From positions 30,845,691 to 30,909,690 of the forward strand of contig OX155950.1 of assembly GCA_944548615.1 (NCBI GenBank): a stretch of DNA of 64,000 nucleotides. Reading direction: 5' to 3'. A program made the position numbers and the translations under genes. This DNA is from Micropterix aruncella. Lineage: Eukaryota; Arthropoda; Insecta; Lepidoptera; Micropterigidae. Under the pieces are notes generated by a model that was given only the letters and a program-made list of their open reading frames with translations, had not been told where the DNA came from and ran no database searches. Shown here in pieces: positions 20,718 to 32,000 of this stretch. Within the stretch, counting starts at the first letter, position 1. Every line of letters starts with the position of its first letter.

Positions 20718-22043
20718 CGAGGGATGTTTCCAAAGTTCTGGGAATTGTGCTATAATTAAATTACGCAGAACTTATAGGCAATGTTATTGATGCCAGACAA
20801 GTCTTGACATGTTTATGCAACTATCTATTGCAACATTGTTCAGTCTGATTTAGGTGTTCGACTGTTATATGCGCGTTTTCATAACACTGTTTTTGTAACC
20901 ACGGAAGAAGCAGCAAAATCTCAAAGATCAATAATTTTCTTTTTGTGGAAAGAAGGTGTGAAAACATCAGAAATTATTCAGCGTCTGCAAGGATTTGGTG
21001 AGTCTGCAGAATGCCAAAGTACTGTTTAGCAGTGGATCGATCGTTTTAAACCGGTAGAACATCACTAGAAGACGATCCACGCAGCGGGCGCCCAAGCACG
21101 TCGGTAAATGAAAAAAACATTACTGCTTTCGAAGACTGCTACTGAAAGAGGACAGGCGAATGACTATTCGTCAAATTAGTGTGTGCCTAGGGAAAGGTAC
21201 ACGACAAGTTCATGACATCTTGCATGATTGTTTGGGCGTTAGCAAGGTTTCAGCGCGCTGGGTGCCAAGGCTGTTGGGAGCAGACCAGAAACTCAATAGG
21301 TCTGATACTTGTCGTCAACTTCAAGAGCTGTTAGCCCGTTATGGTGATGAATTTTGGCAACGAATAATAACCACTGACGAAAGGTGGATTCCTTATTTTA
21401 ATCCTGAGACCAAAAGTCAATCCAAATAATGGCGCAAACCTGAAGAAAGGCCTCCCTTTAAGGCGCGTGCAGTTCCGTCTGTTGGAAAGGTAATGCTTAC
21501 TGTATTCTGGGATTGCGAACGAATGATTTTTAAGGATTATCTGGCGAAAGGTACTACAATTAACGCAGAATATTATTCGAATTTATTATCCGGACCACTG
21601 CGACAGGCACTTGTTAAAAAACGGCATGGAAAGTTGCATTTAAGCGTCCGTTATTGCAACAGGATAATGCAAGACCACATACTGCAAGAAAAACGAAGGT
21701 TGTTCTGAACGATTTACGATGGGAATTGCTTCCACACCCACCTTATTCCCCGGATCTTGCACCCAGTGATTATCACCTGTTTCCAGATTTGAAAAAACCC
21801 TTACGGGGTGTTCGATTTGAAAGTTTAACTGACGTAAAACGTGCCATAAATAGGTGGATTGAGGAGACACCGAAAAAGTTCTTTGAGGACGGCTTAAAAA
21901 ATAGTTTATCGCTGGGATAAATGTATTCAGTTAAATGGAGATTATGTTGAAAAAGTACATTGTAATATTGACGGTAAAATACATAAAATAATACAAATAA
22001 TAAAGATATAGCTAAATTCCCAGAACTTTGGAAACATCCCTAG
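20718..22043 (+). mobile_element. mariner transposon (Tc1/mariner superfamily), inactive
   Basis: The 1326-bp element is flanked by TA on both sides (20716-20717 and 22044-22045). Its inverted termini of about 28 bp read C(G/T)AGGGATGTTTCCAAAG from each end with one mismatch in the first bases. Size, TA target and the D,D34D transposase relic inside place it in the mariner family. The target identity is supported by the unoccupied paralogous repeat at 41800-42080. Confidence 0.95.
20905..21920 (+). pseudogene. mariner transposase, D,D34D, broken by stops and frameshifts
   Basis: The N-terminal DNA-binding half is visible as SQRSIIFFLWKEGVKTSEII, an in-frame TAG after CQSTV, then SLEDDPRSGRPSTS after a frame change. 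The catalytic half continues from 21160: MTIRQISVCLGKGT, RIITTDERW (first Asp), a TAA after KSQSK where Gln is expected, and a frame change before QQDNARPHTA (second Asp, ~21660). It ends with PYSPDLAPSDYHLF (third Asp). Thirty-four residues separate the last two Asp, the mariner hallmark. At least two stops and about three frameshifts make it non-functional. Confidence 0.92.
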
Positions 22044-22140
22044 TACATAAACCACAATATTTCATTAAAAAAAACGTAATAAAAATAATTATAAATACAA
22101 TAGTTCACTTTTTGTAAAGGCAGTCGTGTTATTTATTCTT
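22044..22140 (+). repeat. Dispersed repeat split by mariner, right part
   Basis: Continues the repeat of 20551-20717: TACATAAACCAC, AAAATAATTATAAATACAAT and GGCAGTCGTGTT match the minus strand of 41800-41940 in the same order. Confidence 0.78.
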
Positions 22141-22975
22141 TTAAATATATTTACTTCTACTACTTTTGAGTTTACGTGTTGCTGATTCTTACGGTTGATG
22201 AGCTGCGTCGTTGAGTTAATCTTCAAGAAGAAGTTACCCGTTTAAGAGTCAGTCTTCGAATGGGTAACTTCTTAGTGGAAGTTAGTCAAGCCGATAGTCA
22301 CATCCGTATGAGCGATAGTTACATCCGTATCAGGCAGGCAACTTTCAATGGCGGAGTTCAAATTCAATAATCTTCCAGTTTACAAAGTGAACTCGTCGAC
22401 TTGCTCGTTCATCTGCGCGTCTTCGGCGAAGCAATTATCTACTGCGCAGATAAATTCGCGCCGGGGGTAAATTTTTTGCGCACGTGTTGAGTCGTATGTA
22501 CTTAAGGCGCTAGGATAGGCCAAACTGCAAAATAGACCTCTCTTTGAACGCGAATTTCTCCTAAATGGATGGTCCAAATACATGAAAAAAAATATATATG
22601 GTATGTGTAATATAATCAAAAATAAACTTGATGTCTCGTTTGTTTATTATTACTGTTAGTTTTGACAGAAAAAATCGTACTTCTCCTATTATTTTACGAA
22701 AGAATGTTAAAATTTTTTTTAAACGCCTGAAGCGATTTCGATGATTCTTCCACCAAATTATAGAAAATTTAATGATTTATAAAACTGTTGTTTCAAAATT
22801 TTCATCAATATTTATATATGTAGTATATCAATAATATTACTTAAATACGCGGTCAGTAGCGGCCGCCAGCCAGTTTTGTCCTAGCATTTGCACCGGGAGG
22901 TCGCGTCATTTGTTATCTCCGAGATCGCGGAAAAAATTGTGGCACAGATTAGCTTGAAGTGAAGTGCAGCACAAG
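22141..22975. other. Upstream region of the spliced family copy, no gene seen
   Basis: Holds a GAAGTTACCC/GGGTAACTTC foldback at 22228-22274 and a duplicated CGATAGT(C/T)ACATCCGTAT phrase at 22291 and 22313. The 135 bp before the ATG at 22976 is GC-richer and may be the promoter or 5' UTR of the downstream gene model. Confidence 0.4.
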
Positions 22976-23309
22976 ATGGGACGCAGAAATCAGAAAACTT
23001 GGTATTACTTGAATAAGGCTTTGCATATGAACAAACTACGGTAAGTACACAATTACTTATAAAATTATTTGTACTCAGAATAAAATATAACAGTACCTCT
23101 TTTGATCTGCGTATGTATGTATAGGTACAAAAACGATTACTTCACTTTTAGTTTCCCGAAAGGAAAGTATTGAAATCGCGTTAAAAAATCGAGATGAAGA
23201 CGGAAATATACATTTTGAGCCCCCCGAGACGATTAAGACCATTTCCAGACCGATCTCTGTCTGTATATCTGTGTGTCTGTATATCTATCTGTGTGTGTAT
23301 GTGTGTGTC

Positions 23310-23340
<31 letters not shown>

Positions 23341-25106
23341 ATTCTTCCACGATAGCTAAAATTTCCTTCGCCAATCGATAGTTATGGTCTGTAGTACCTA
23401 GGTTTTCAGATTTGCACAGTAGGGTGCAACCGAGCCCGCCTTGCTAGGAGGGTCTGGTTACCTGGTCGCCGATATTTTTATGAAAATCTGTTATAATACT
23501 TTTTATATAAAGCTGACTATTATTACTATATAATATTATAATGCATAAATTAGGGTTAGCTCCTCCTACTACTAGTGTTTTGTTTTTCAGGGGATCCAGC
23601 ATAAGGCAGGCAGAGCATGCGGTGGAAAATAAAGAAGACGAAACTGGGTAAGACGTGTACAATTTGCTTTCCTTATAACCTCAGGCATGTAAATGTAAAT
23701 AAATTTAAAGTAACTTCCAATCCGCAAAAGCAATTAGTGAGCCTGAAACCACATTAGCATTTCGAAATAAAGTCGCGACCGTCCGAACGCTTAATGAAGT
23801 TTGTTGCGAAATAGGGCATCAAATTTGGCAAAAGTGTCGTTAAAATGTCATAAAATGTCGAAATCGAACTGTTACGGTTACCACAATTAATAGACCTAAT
23901 CGGTTAGCTACTTACCACCTATTACGGTATTTACTCACCGCTTTTGGCTAAATCTAGGAATTTTATCTGTCTATCTAATTTTAGCACGTCTTTTCATTTT
24001 TCGGATTAATATATAGCCTATGACACTCACAAATAATGTGGCTTTCTATTTGTAAAAGAATTTTCAAAATCGGTTCAGTAGATCCAAAGATTACTTCCTA
24101 CAACGTCACAAACTTTACCTCTTTATAATATTAGTATAGATGTATAGATTCATATGAATTCATAATTAATAAAATATAAAAGTTAGGCATATGCTGTCGC
24201 TGACTTTTTTGTAGGCATTATCAAGCTCTACAACTTTACTCTAGAACTTAATCATATATCTCTCATCGTTAATGCAGTGTTAGTTAGAAACGTTTTTGTT
24301 CGACCGGTTATCCTCCGACTTACTTTGCAAATCCGACTACCTCGAAAAAGTCTTTTCATTTTTCGGATTAATATATAATTTATGACACTCACAAATAATG
24401 TGGCTTTCTATTGGTAAAAGAATTTTCAAAATCGGTTCAGTAGATCCAGAGATTACTTCCTACAACATCACAATATATATATAGACAAACTAATATTTTT
24501 ATCAAGGTGGAAAAATAGCTTTTGCACCCCTTCTCTACCCAGGTTAGGAAGCCAAGTATGATATTTTTTTGAAAAAGTCCACAAAAAACAAAGTTCATAC
24601 AATATATATATAGGATACCTACTGTGGTACTAAAACTGGTTTAGTTAATTTCCGTCCGTGTCGGTGTATTTAGCAGCTATGCCTATTGTTATAGAACAAG
24701 AAACCTGGTAATGTTGCTTGATGGGTAATATTTAGTATTATGTTTGTTACAGAGTCACTGTGACACCAATATCTCATAAAAACAGAAACAATGACAAGAG
24801 CAATGATGAAATTCAGGTAACTATTTATTTACTTATTTTTTATATTTATTGTTACAATTTTATTGACACGAAACTAAATAATAAATAGGTTATGTTTAGA
24901 TCTTATAGTGTAGGTGCATGGTTTAGACAGATCAGATTGACACAACATATGTGTCAAGTTATGTACCTACCTGAAACATTGAATACTTTATGTTTCAGAT
25001 AGAGACAACAGAGGAAAACAGACAATTTAAAATTGAAGGCCGACGAATCGTAGAAATTAGCCATTTCTACGCAAAACTGCAAGAGGTTGCTAACCTGTTT
25101 TTCTGA
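22976..25106 (+). CDS. Four-exon 5' segment of a Mutator-like transposase family gene (copy A)
   Basis: The exons I infer are 22976-23040, 23591-23647, 24753-24816 and 24999-25106. The donors are GTAAGT, GTAAGA and GTAACT; the acceptors are TTTTTCAG, TTGTTACAG and TGTTTCAG. Intron phases are 2, 2 and 0, and the joined frame is open for 97 codons to TGA. It starts MGRRNQKTW; exon 4 ends FKIEGRRIVEISHFYAKL, then QEVANLFF. The EGRRIV..SHF...L motif is, from memory, the conserved N-terminus of arthropod Mutator-like transposases, and the antisense relic at 25113-25937 carries a related segment followed by the transposase domain. The 65-nt first exon and two phase-2 introns recur in copy B at 61892. 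The product stops before any catalytic domain, so this copy is truncated. Introns have been invaded by a GT microsatellite repeat and Helitron pieces. Confidence 0.55.
23085..23420 (+). repeat. GATGAAGACGG dispersed repeat with GT microsatellite (intron 1 of copy A)
   Basis: Shares ATCGAGATGAAGACGGAAAT, then TTTTGAGCC and GAGACGATTAAGACCAT, with 54226-54306 and 57580-57800. A minus-strand copy is at 39035-39300. Here it carries (TG)n-rich sequence at 23265-23342. Confidence 0.7.
23985..24480 (-). mobile_element. Two Helitron 5' fragments in intron 2 of copy A
   Basis: The first fragment runs on the minus strand from the 5' terminus at 24140 (TCTATACTAATATTATAAAG) down to about 23985. The second, from about 24470 down to 24150, lacks the exact terminus but carries the same interior (GAAAGCCACATTATTTGTGA, AGTCAGCGACAGCATATG). 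Both are 5' fragments of the family complete at 9331-10073. Confidence 0.75.
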
Positions 25107-25112
25107 GGGTTA

Positions 25113-25937
25113 TGATTTTTTTCTGTGTCAAATGCGTCCGGAATCGCAATAGATATTTTGGCTCCGTTTGTAACTGGACTAATTTATTGCACACGTTTCT
25201 AAGTAAGTACATGATTTCTGCACACTTTTTTCTACCGTGAGATGGCCATACGGGCGACTATTTTTGCATATGTGTTGGAATCGCCATCAGAAACAATGCT
25301 GCTGTAAATGAGGCATGCACTTCGATTGAGTATTAGAAACGCTCTAGGAAAATATCAGATTCCATACCAGTAGAAGGACGGTTGTAATATTTATAGCACA
25401 CATGTGTTTTAGGCTCAATCTGCCCTTTTTCTGCTCTTGCACAGATACAGCAGTATTTGTTTCGTACGAAGACTACGAAAAACTGGAATGATTTTTTTTG
25501 TAAGTTCATTTACTCCAACAGCCATCTACGATTATATCAATTTTGGGAATTTCATTTTTGTCTACTCTTCCTTAAACACTCGCCATCTGTCTTTCTTTTA
25601 TTGCAGCCTGATTCATCAAGTCAATCGTTTTTTTTTTCAAATTGATAATTTTGCATGGCAGGTTTGGTATATTTTAGGTGTCATCAGAGGAAGATCTAAA
25701 GCGGCGGAAAGTTCTTGAAGTTGCCAGTGTTCACCGCCAATAGCGATCATTCCAGCTACAGCATAATGATTTTTTTCCATTACATAACTTGCACTGTAGC
25801 GTAAATTTTGATAAAAGTCCTACTTCTCGTTCTCCTACAATTTCGACATAGTCCAGGCCGCAGTTCATATTACCATAATTAGCAATTTCATTCAACTTGG
25901 TGAAGAAATGTGTAATAGAAATGACTATTGAATTTAG
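25113..25937 (-). pseudogene. Mutator-like (MULE) DDE transposase, decayed, antisense to copy A
   Basis: Read on the minus strand with several frame changes, the segments appear in order: THFFTKLNEIANYGNMNCGL and EREVGLLSKFTLQCKLCN (25780-25930); MIAIGGEHWQLQELSAALDL (~25700-25755); IDIIVDGCWSK (~25510-25545, likely first catalytic Asp); VRNKYCCICARAEKG (~25430-25475); STGMESDIF; SDGDSNTYAKIVARM (~25245-25292, likely second acidic site); and a final C-R-NHVL region. The order matches my recollection of the insect Mutator-like transposase domain. Internal stops and at least three frameshifts make it dead. It begins with a segment homologous to the end of copy A's exon 4, so the two are tail-to-tail relatives rather than a simple continuation. 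Confidence 0.7.
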
Positions 25938-26500
25938 TAATTTTTCATAATTAATTTTATATTTTTATTTCTATTTTTTAAACTATTGATTATTTTCATT
26001 TTTAAATGTAATTATTTTGATAACCAGAGATGGATTATTATTTTTAAAATGTATTACCTATTTTAATTGCGTAATTTTATTGTTGTATTTTTTTATATTT
26101 GTAATATTTTTAATTTGACTATTCTATCATTCGATCATTCTATCATTCGACATTCGATCATTCGTTTGTATATTTTATATCTGTATATTTCATTTATACC
26201 TATTCAGGTATTTTAGCAGCCTTAGTTATTTCTTAAATATTTTATATTTTTTAATATAAATTCTATTAATTATTGTTTTCAAATTTAAAAAATAGTCAAT
26301 TTGTACGCAAATGAACCTAACAATGAATTATTCTATCCATTTGACTATACCAAGAGTGGGGATTCCTACCGATTGGCTTATTTAATTAAAATTAAGATTT
26401 AAACTTTTAATTGTATATAAATTGTTTTCTATTCGGCATGAAACCTGAAATAAACATGTTTTATTGATATTATATTTTTTTTCATCTGTCTCGAAGAATA
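25938..26500. other. AT-rich region, no gene seen
   Basis: Very AT-rich, with short CATTCGATCATTC-type reiterations at 26128-26165 and an AATAAA at about 26449. No frame of interest. Confidence 0.4.
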
Positions 26501-26749
26501 TTAACCCCTCAAATGTGAGGCGTCCCTTAAGGGATGCCTTGGCAAAATGTATACAAAATGTATATAAATTTATATAAATGTAAATATAAATGTAAATGTG
26601 CGCCGCTTTATAGTAATCCGCTCTATAGTAATGCTATAGCTCTATAGTAAACCCCGCTCTATGTAAATGTAAATGTAAATGTAAATATAAATTTATATAC
26701 ATTTTGCCGTAGGCAACCCGAGCTAATCGCCATTCATTTGAGGGGTTAA
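26501..26749. mobile_element. piggyBac-like MITE with TTAA target duplication
   Basis: TTAA at 26501-26504 and 26746-26749 flanks a 241-bp element whose ends are CCCCTCAAATG and its exact complement CATTTGAGGGG. Inner subterminal sequence is also inverted (GGCAAAATGTAT left, ATACATTTTGCC right). The TTAA target and CCC-initial termini are piggyBac-superfamily traits. There is no coding capacity; the middle is reiterated AAATGTAAAT plus three CTCTATAGTAA-like repeats. Confidence 0.85.
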
Positions 26750-27316
26750 AAGGGTGTCTTCATTTCATTCTTGAAAGGATAGTGATTTTCTATACTACGT
26801 TATCTCAACGTTGAATCAGTCAAGAATTATAGAATCAGTCAAGTCAGAACGGCAGAATGCAGAATGCAGTACGCATCTGAACGATCTATGCAAACTTGTA
26901 TTAAACTGTGGTTGTTCGGTGAGCCAGCCCCTTTTTCGGTGAGCCAGCGGAGCTCGCCTCAAACCGTCAAGGTCGTTCGGCTATACTATCGCCTTAAGTA
27001 GAGGATGGCGTTACAACTACGAACTTTGATAGCAATCGACCGAGCGTTTAACACGGAAATAACAGTTTACTGTAGTTTCCATATGATTCATATGTCCGAC
27101 TATATCCGTTCGCATACCTACTACTACATTCTGTCATGTTGGAAGCGCGATTCCAAGGTCGTAACGTAATGAAATAACATTATGTTTTACCATTACGACA
27201 CGGTAACTACCGTCACGCCAACAACGTTACGCGTCAAGTTAGTTCATACGCATGGGCCACAGTCCGAGTTATATAAGTAATCCTTGTTGAAACATGCGTA
27301 TTCGGGTGTAAACCGT
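26750..27316. other. Intergenic, no gene seen
   Basis: The part around 27170-27240 is a minus-strand relative of 2245-2305 (GGTAACTACCG and AACGTTACGCG landmarks). It ends with the CCGT target duplication of the gypsy element at 27313-27316. Confidence 0.4.
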
Positions 27317-28407
27317 AATTTTATAACCGCAAAATACTAATTTCCGTGTTTGGAAGAAACACGGTAGAAACTACCAAAACCCAAAAGAATCAAAGTAAAA
27401 GGACGCCACCTCCTTTTAAAGAAAAAGAAGGAAACTAATTATATTTAAAAAAAAAGATACCCGAAAGAAATTTTGAAAAAGAAAAAAATTAACCTCAAAA
27501 AACTATCTCAGAGAGTGGGCCAAATATTAATGAGCATTGGGTTTGGCCCTCAGAAAACCCTTTTCCTCAGACACACAAAAGACTACAGCACAAAAAGAAA
27601 CACGAGAGTATGTAAAGTATCCGTGTTTATTCGCCCGCAGGCACCCTTCTTCAAATTCCGCTTATTGGCGTGTCACATGTGCTCATCCAAATAAAAATAA
27701 CAGAATTCCAGAAATGAATGTAAATTCCTTGACGTGGAGGCAATTCCCGTCACATTTAGCGACGATTTCGTCACTTATATAGCAGCAGTAATTATTCAAA
27801 AAAACCAGAGGTGCCGACAGCTGCGATCAATAGAAAAATCCGTTAAAATCTCGAGGATCCTACGGGAAAAGCTACCCAAAATGAAATTAAAATGCTTACC
27901 AGATAAATCACACACACTTCACATCACAAATTTTACCGCCAGGCGGTTAATTTACGGCTTTCTTGTTTAATCTACTTTCTGCCTCCCTCGGCGGAGCAAC
28001 AGCACCTGCCCGCCATTGTTAAAACAGGAAATGAGTCTAACCGAACACGTTTGACAACTCATTATTGCCAGAAACACGAATGTCTCTACTCTATGGCAAA
28101 GAGTGTAGATTTACTTCCAATTTTTTTTTTTTAATCAAAGTTAAATTTTATGTAGGTTTTCTTTTTAATTAATATTATAATTTTTAGTTGTCATTCATTT
28201 ATTTATTTATTTATCTTTTAATAAATATATCTCCATAATAGCAACATTAATGTCATCTGACAGCTGTTAAGGAAAAATTTTTGGATGATTTCAAAAAGCA
28301 ACAATAAACAACATTTTCGGAACAGAAAAAGGTTATAGAAAACCCTGAGAAGTAACCTTTAATGATAATTCGGGACACAAGCGCAAAAAAAAGGAATTTC
28401 TGTTACA
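27317..28407 (-). repeat. gypsy 3' LTR
   Basis: Begins TGTAACAGAAATTCC at 28407 on the minus strand and ends ...TATAAAATT at 27317. I found no difference from the 5' LTR on reading through, and the 7054-bp offset is constant from end to end, so there are no indels either. Short frames inside are identical in both LTRs and are not genes. Confidence 0.95.
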
Positions 28408-29050
28408 GCCCCAACCCAAGAGAAAAATCGGGGGAGAAAAACCAACGATTTTGATTGAATCGTCCCGATTCACCAGCTACTACGAGCTTTACGCCACTAG
28501 AACAACAACAACTCCTAACTTAACAAACCTTCTTCACGTTAACTATAATCAATTAATCCGTTCAGTAACAATAGCAGAGGCAAACTTTTACCAACTAAAA
28601 CTTACACCCATTACTCTTATCACCAGAGTAAGAAAAGAAAATCAAGAAATTAAACCCAACACCAACATAACCAAAAAAAAACTTATGGAACTCCGACAAC
28701 TTCCAACAACTAAGGAAGGATCAACTCATTGCGGATACCCGACTCCTACCGAAAACAACAATAACTCTGACGTTAAACCTCGACTAAACGTTTACTTACT
28801 AAGAGACTATAGTAGTTGTCATTTACTACCTTTCATACCAATCCCCATTCATTCATCCCGGACATGAGACATTCTTACAACAATAATGCTAGATAGAAAT
28901 GCTAGCATGACTGACAAAACAAAATGATTTCAGCTATTGATACCACTTGGTACAATGCCTTTGTAAAGACAATTTAAAGGGCTCATTTTAGTTTCACCCA
29001 AGATAGACAATTTTTGTAATAGAATGTTAACGCGAAGAACTCCGATACTA
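28408..29050 (-). other. gypsy 3' untranslated region and polypurine tract
   Basis: Non-coding on the element's strand. The purine-rich TTGGGTTGGGGC directly before the 3' LTR (28408-28419) is the likely plus-strand primer. A 138-codon frame on the opposite strand (28451-28867) is Thr/Asn-rich, matches nothing and is probably chance. Confidence 0.6.
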
Positions 29051-32000
29051 CTATTCTGAACTATTCGGATTTAGCTTAAAATCTTTAATATGCCAGGAAC
29101 CTATATTCTTCCCTTTTGCATTTTCTAACTCGTACACCAACGCAGAGAGTTTTTTTATTATCTTACATTTTTCATATTTTGGGGCAAATTTGGAAATGTA
29201 ATAATTCCCAGCATTACTTAGATAATAAGTCTTTTTATAGATCGTATCGCCTACTTGAAATTCCGCAGGACGGTGTTTTCGATCATAGTAAACTTTATTA
29301 TGTGCATGTAATTTTAACAATTTTTGCCGCACTACATGAAAAATGTTAGATAATTCACTCAAATTTTGAGCGTAAGACAACCTACTACCAAAAATAACCT
29401 CTGCTTGAGATTCCGGCGCCTGAGCATAAAAAGAACCATTCATAATCGGTTCACGACCATGGACTAGGAAAAATGGACTGAACCCTGTTGATTCCGAGAC
29501 TGCCGCGTTAATGGCCATCTGAACCTCAGAAAGATAAAGATCCCAGCTGCGATGATCGTCTTTTACACACAACGATAACGCAGTGACCACACTACGATTC
29601 TGACGCTCAGTTGGATTAACTTGAGGGCAATATTTCGGGTTTAAATATACTTTTGGAATTTTATATTTCGCAATCAGTTCAGTGAACTCCCTTCCGATAA
29701 ACTGTTTTCCATTGTCTGAAATTAAATACTGCGGAACACCATAGCGAAGGAATACATTATGTTCAACGACATAACTTACAAGTTTACTGGTAGCACGTTT
29801 TAACGGAAAAAGTAAACAGTATTTGCTAAAACAATCTGTCACCACGAGAACATGCATATTTCTGTTCCTCGTCATCGGATAAGGACCCAACAGATCGACC
29901 GAGACCATTTGGAACGGGAAGGCACAGGACTTAGGATTTCCTAGCTGACCCAAAGGGGAAATATTCGAATGTTTGTATTGCTGACATGTTTCACATTTAG
30001 AAACAAAGTTAACTACGTCTCCGTGTAAATTAGGCCAAAAGTAACGAAGACAAAGACGACGGTGTGTCTTAAAAATTCCAAAATGCATAGCCAAATCAGA
30101 CTCATGATTTTCTCGAATAAGCTTTTCTCTAAGCTGCAACGGAACAACTAACTTCCAATCGTAACAACTGGTGAGTTGATACTTGCTTTTAGAGTACCTA
30201 AACAATTCATGGTCCTTAATCTGGAAATTTGGATATCCAGCGGGATTTTCAGACACTGCCTTAAACAAATCGTTGTACCATGAGTCGGAAACAACAGACA
30301 GAGAGGAAACGGGAAGCAACCGAGATAACGTGTCAGGAACCACATTATCGACACCTTTCTTGTGGACGATCTCAAAATCAAAAGCAGATAGACGAATACC
30401 CCATCGAGCCAGACGGCCGGTAGGATTTTTTAAGCGCAAAAACCAACGTAAGCTGGCATGATCTGTAAAGATAGTGAATTTGGGACCACCCTCCAAGTAA
30501 CCGCGAAAATGCTCGACAGCATGAATAACACTTAGGGCTTCGCGTTCGGTTGCCGAATATCGCGTCTCAGCGGGTAAAAGTGTTCTACTCGTGAAAGCGA
30601 TAGGATGATCGACGCCATCCACTTCCTGGGTTAAAACTCCGCCTAAACCGTACAACGATGCATCGCAATGAAGAGCGAACGGTTTTGAATAATCCGGACA
30701 GGCCAAAATCGGACTAGAAACTAAGGCCGATTTCAGTTTTTGAAATGCCTCTTCCGCCTCGGGCGTCCACTCATAAGGGGGAGCACCTTTGCGGGTACTT
30801 GTCAACCGAGATAAGGGAGCAGCAATACTAGAAAAATTTTTAATGAACCGACGATACCAACCGGCCATACCAAGAAAACTCTTTACCATTTTTGGAGAAT
30901 TTGGAGTAGGAAAATCGAGAATACATTTTACCTTCTCGGGATCGGTATGTAGACCGTGAGAATCAACTACATACCCTAAATACTTCAATTCCTGACGGAA
31001 AAACTGACACTTCTTGAAATTTATAGAAAGGTTGGCATACAACAAGCGATCTAATACTTTGTTTAACAAAGTTATATGTTCTTCAAAAGTAGCAGATACA
31101 ATAATTATGTCATCTAGGTAACAGAAAACTTTGTTTTCGAAAGAGGGATCGAACAATTTGTCAGCCAGTCTTTGCATGCACGCCGGCGAGTTTCTTAGGC
31201 CGAAGGCGCAAGATCTGAAGCAGAAGAATCCTCGACCAGGAACAGTGAAGCTACACTTCTCTCGTGAAGAAGGATCCAAAGGGATTTGCCAAAAGGCAGA
31301 GGATAAGTCGATAGAAGATAAATAATTCGCATCTCTCAAACTGTCCAAGATAGTAGTAATTCTCGGCAGGGGATACGCATCCGGTTTCGTGATAGAGTTC
31401 AGCTTCCTGCTATCGAGACAGAAACGAAGAGTACCATCTGACTTTGGAACAAAAATTGTTGGATTATTCCAACCCCCGGAACTAGGTTCGACAACACCTA
31501 ACTCTAACATCTTATCAACTTCTTCATTCAACAGCGCCAATCTAGCTGGAGACAAAGGATAGTAACGCTGTTTCACTGGAGGATGATCTCCAGTATCAAT
31601 AACCTGGGACAACAAATTAGTACGACCGAGACCTTTGACTTCGGAAGAAATTTTTTTAAAATTATTGATCATCCTGTCTGCTAGCGATCGCTGGTCTCCA
31701 GTCAATGAAGCAAAAGGCCGCAAGGCCCTCACTTCATTGACTCGATGCCAAACAATCGCATCGCAGGACTCAAACTTGACGAATTTTAATATTTCCGGAG
31801 CCAACTCAAATTCTCGGACAAAATCAATTCCCAAAATAAGGGAAGTACCTATATCAGGAGCTACAACAGCTCGAATAACCTGGCATCGATTATTGAATTT
31901 AAAAGGAAGAAACATAGACCCAATCGTCTTAACCGAACTTGCATTAGCAGTGGATAAAGTCACCAACGGAGACTTATTAAGAGTAAAACCGATATCAACT

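Noticed and set aside
27473..27970. Short ORFs repeated identically at 34527-35024
   Set aside because: They are identical because they lie in the two LTRs; no coding evidence.
28451..28867. 138-codon ORF between the gypsy 3' LTR and pol, considered as an env or accessory gene
   Set aside because: It lies on the strand opposite to the element, lacks a signal peptide, membrane segment or family motif, and is Thr/Asn-rich like its DNA.
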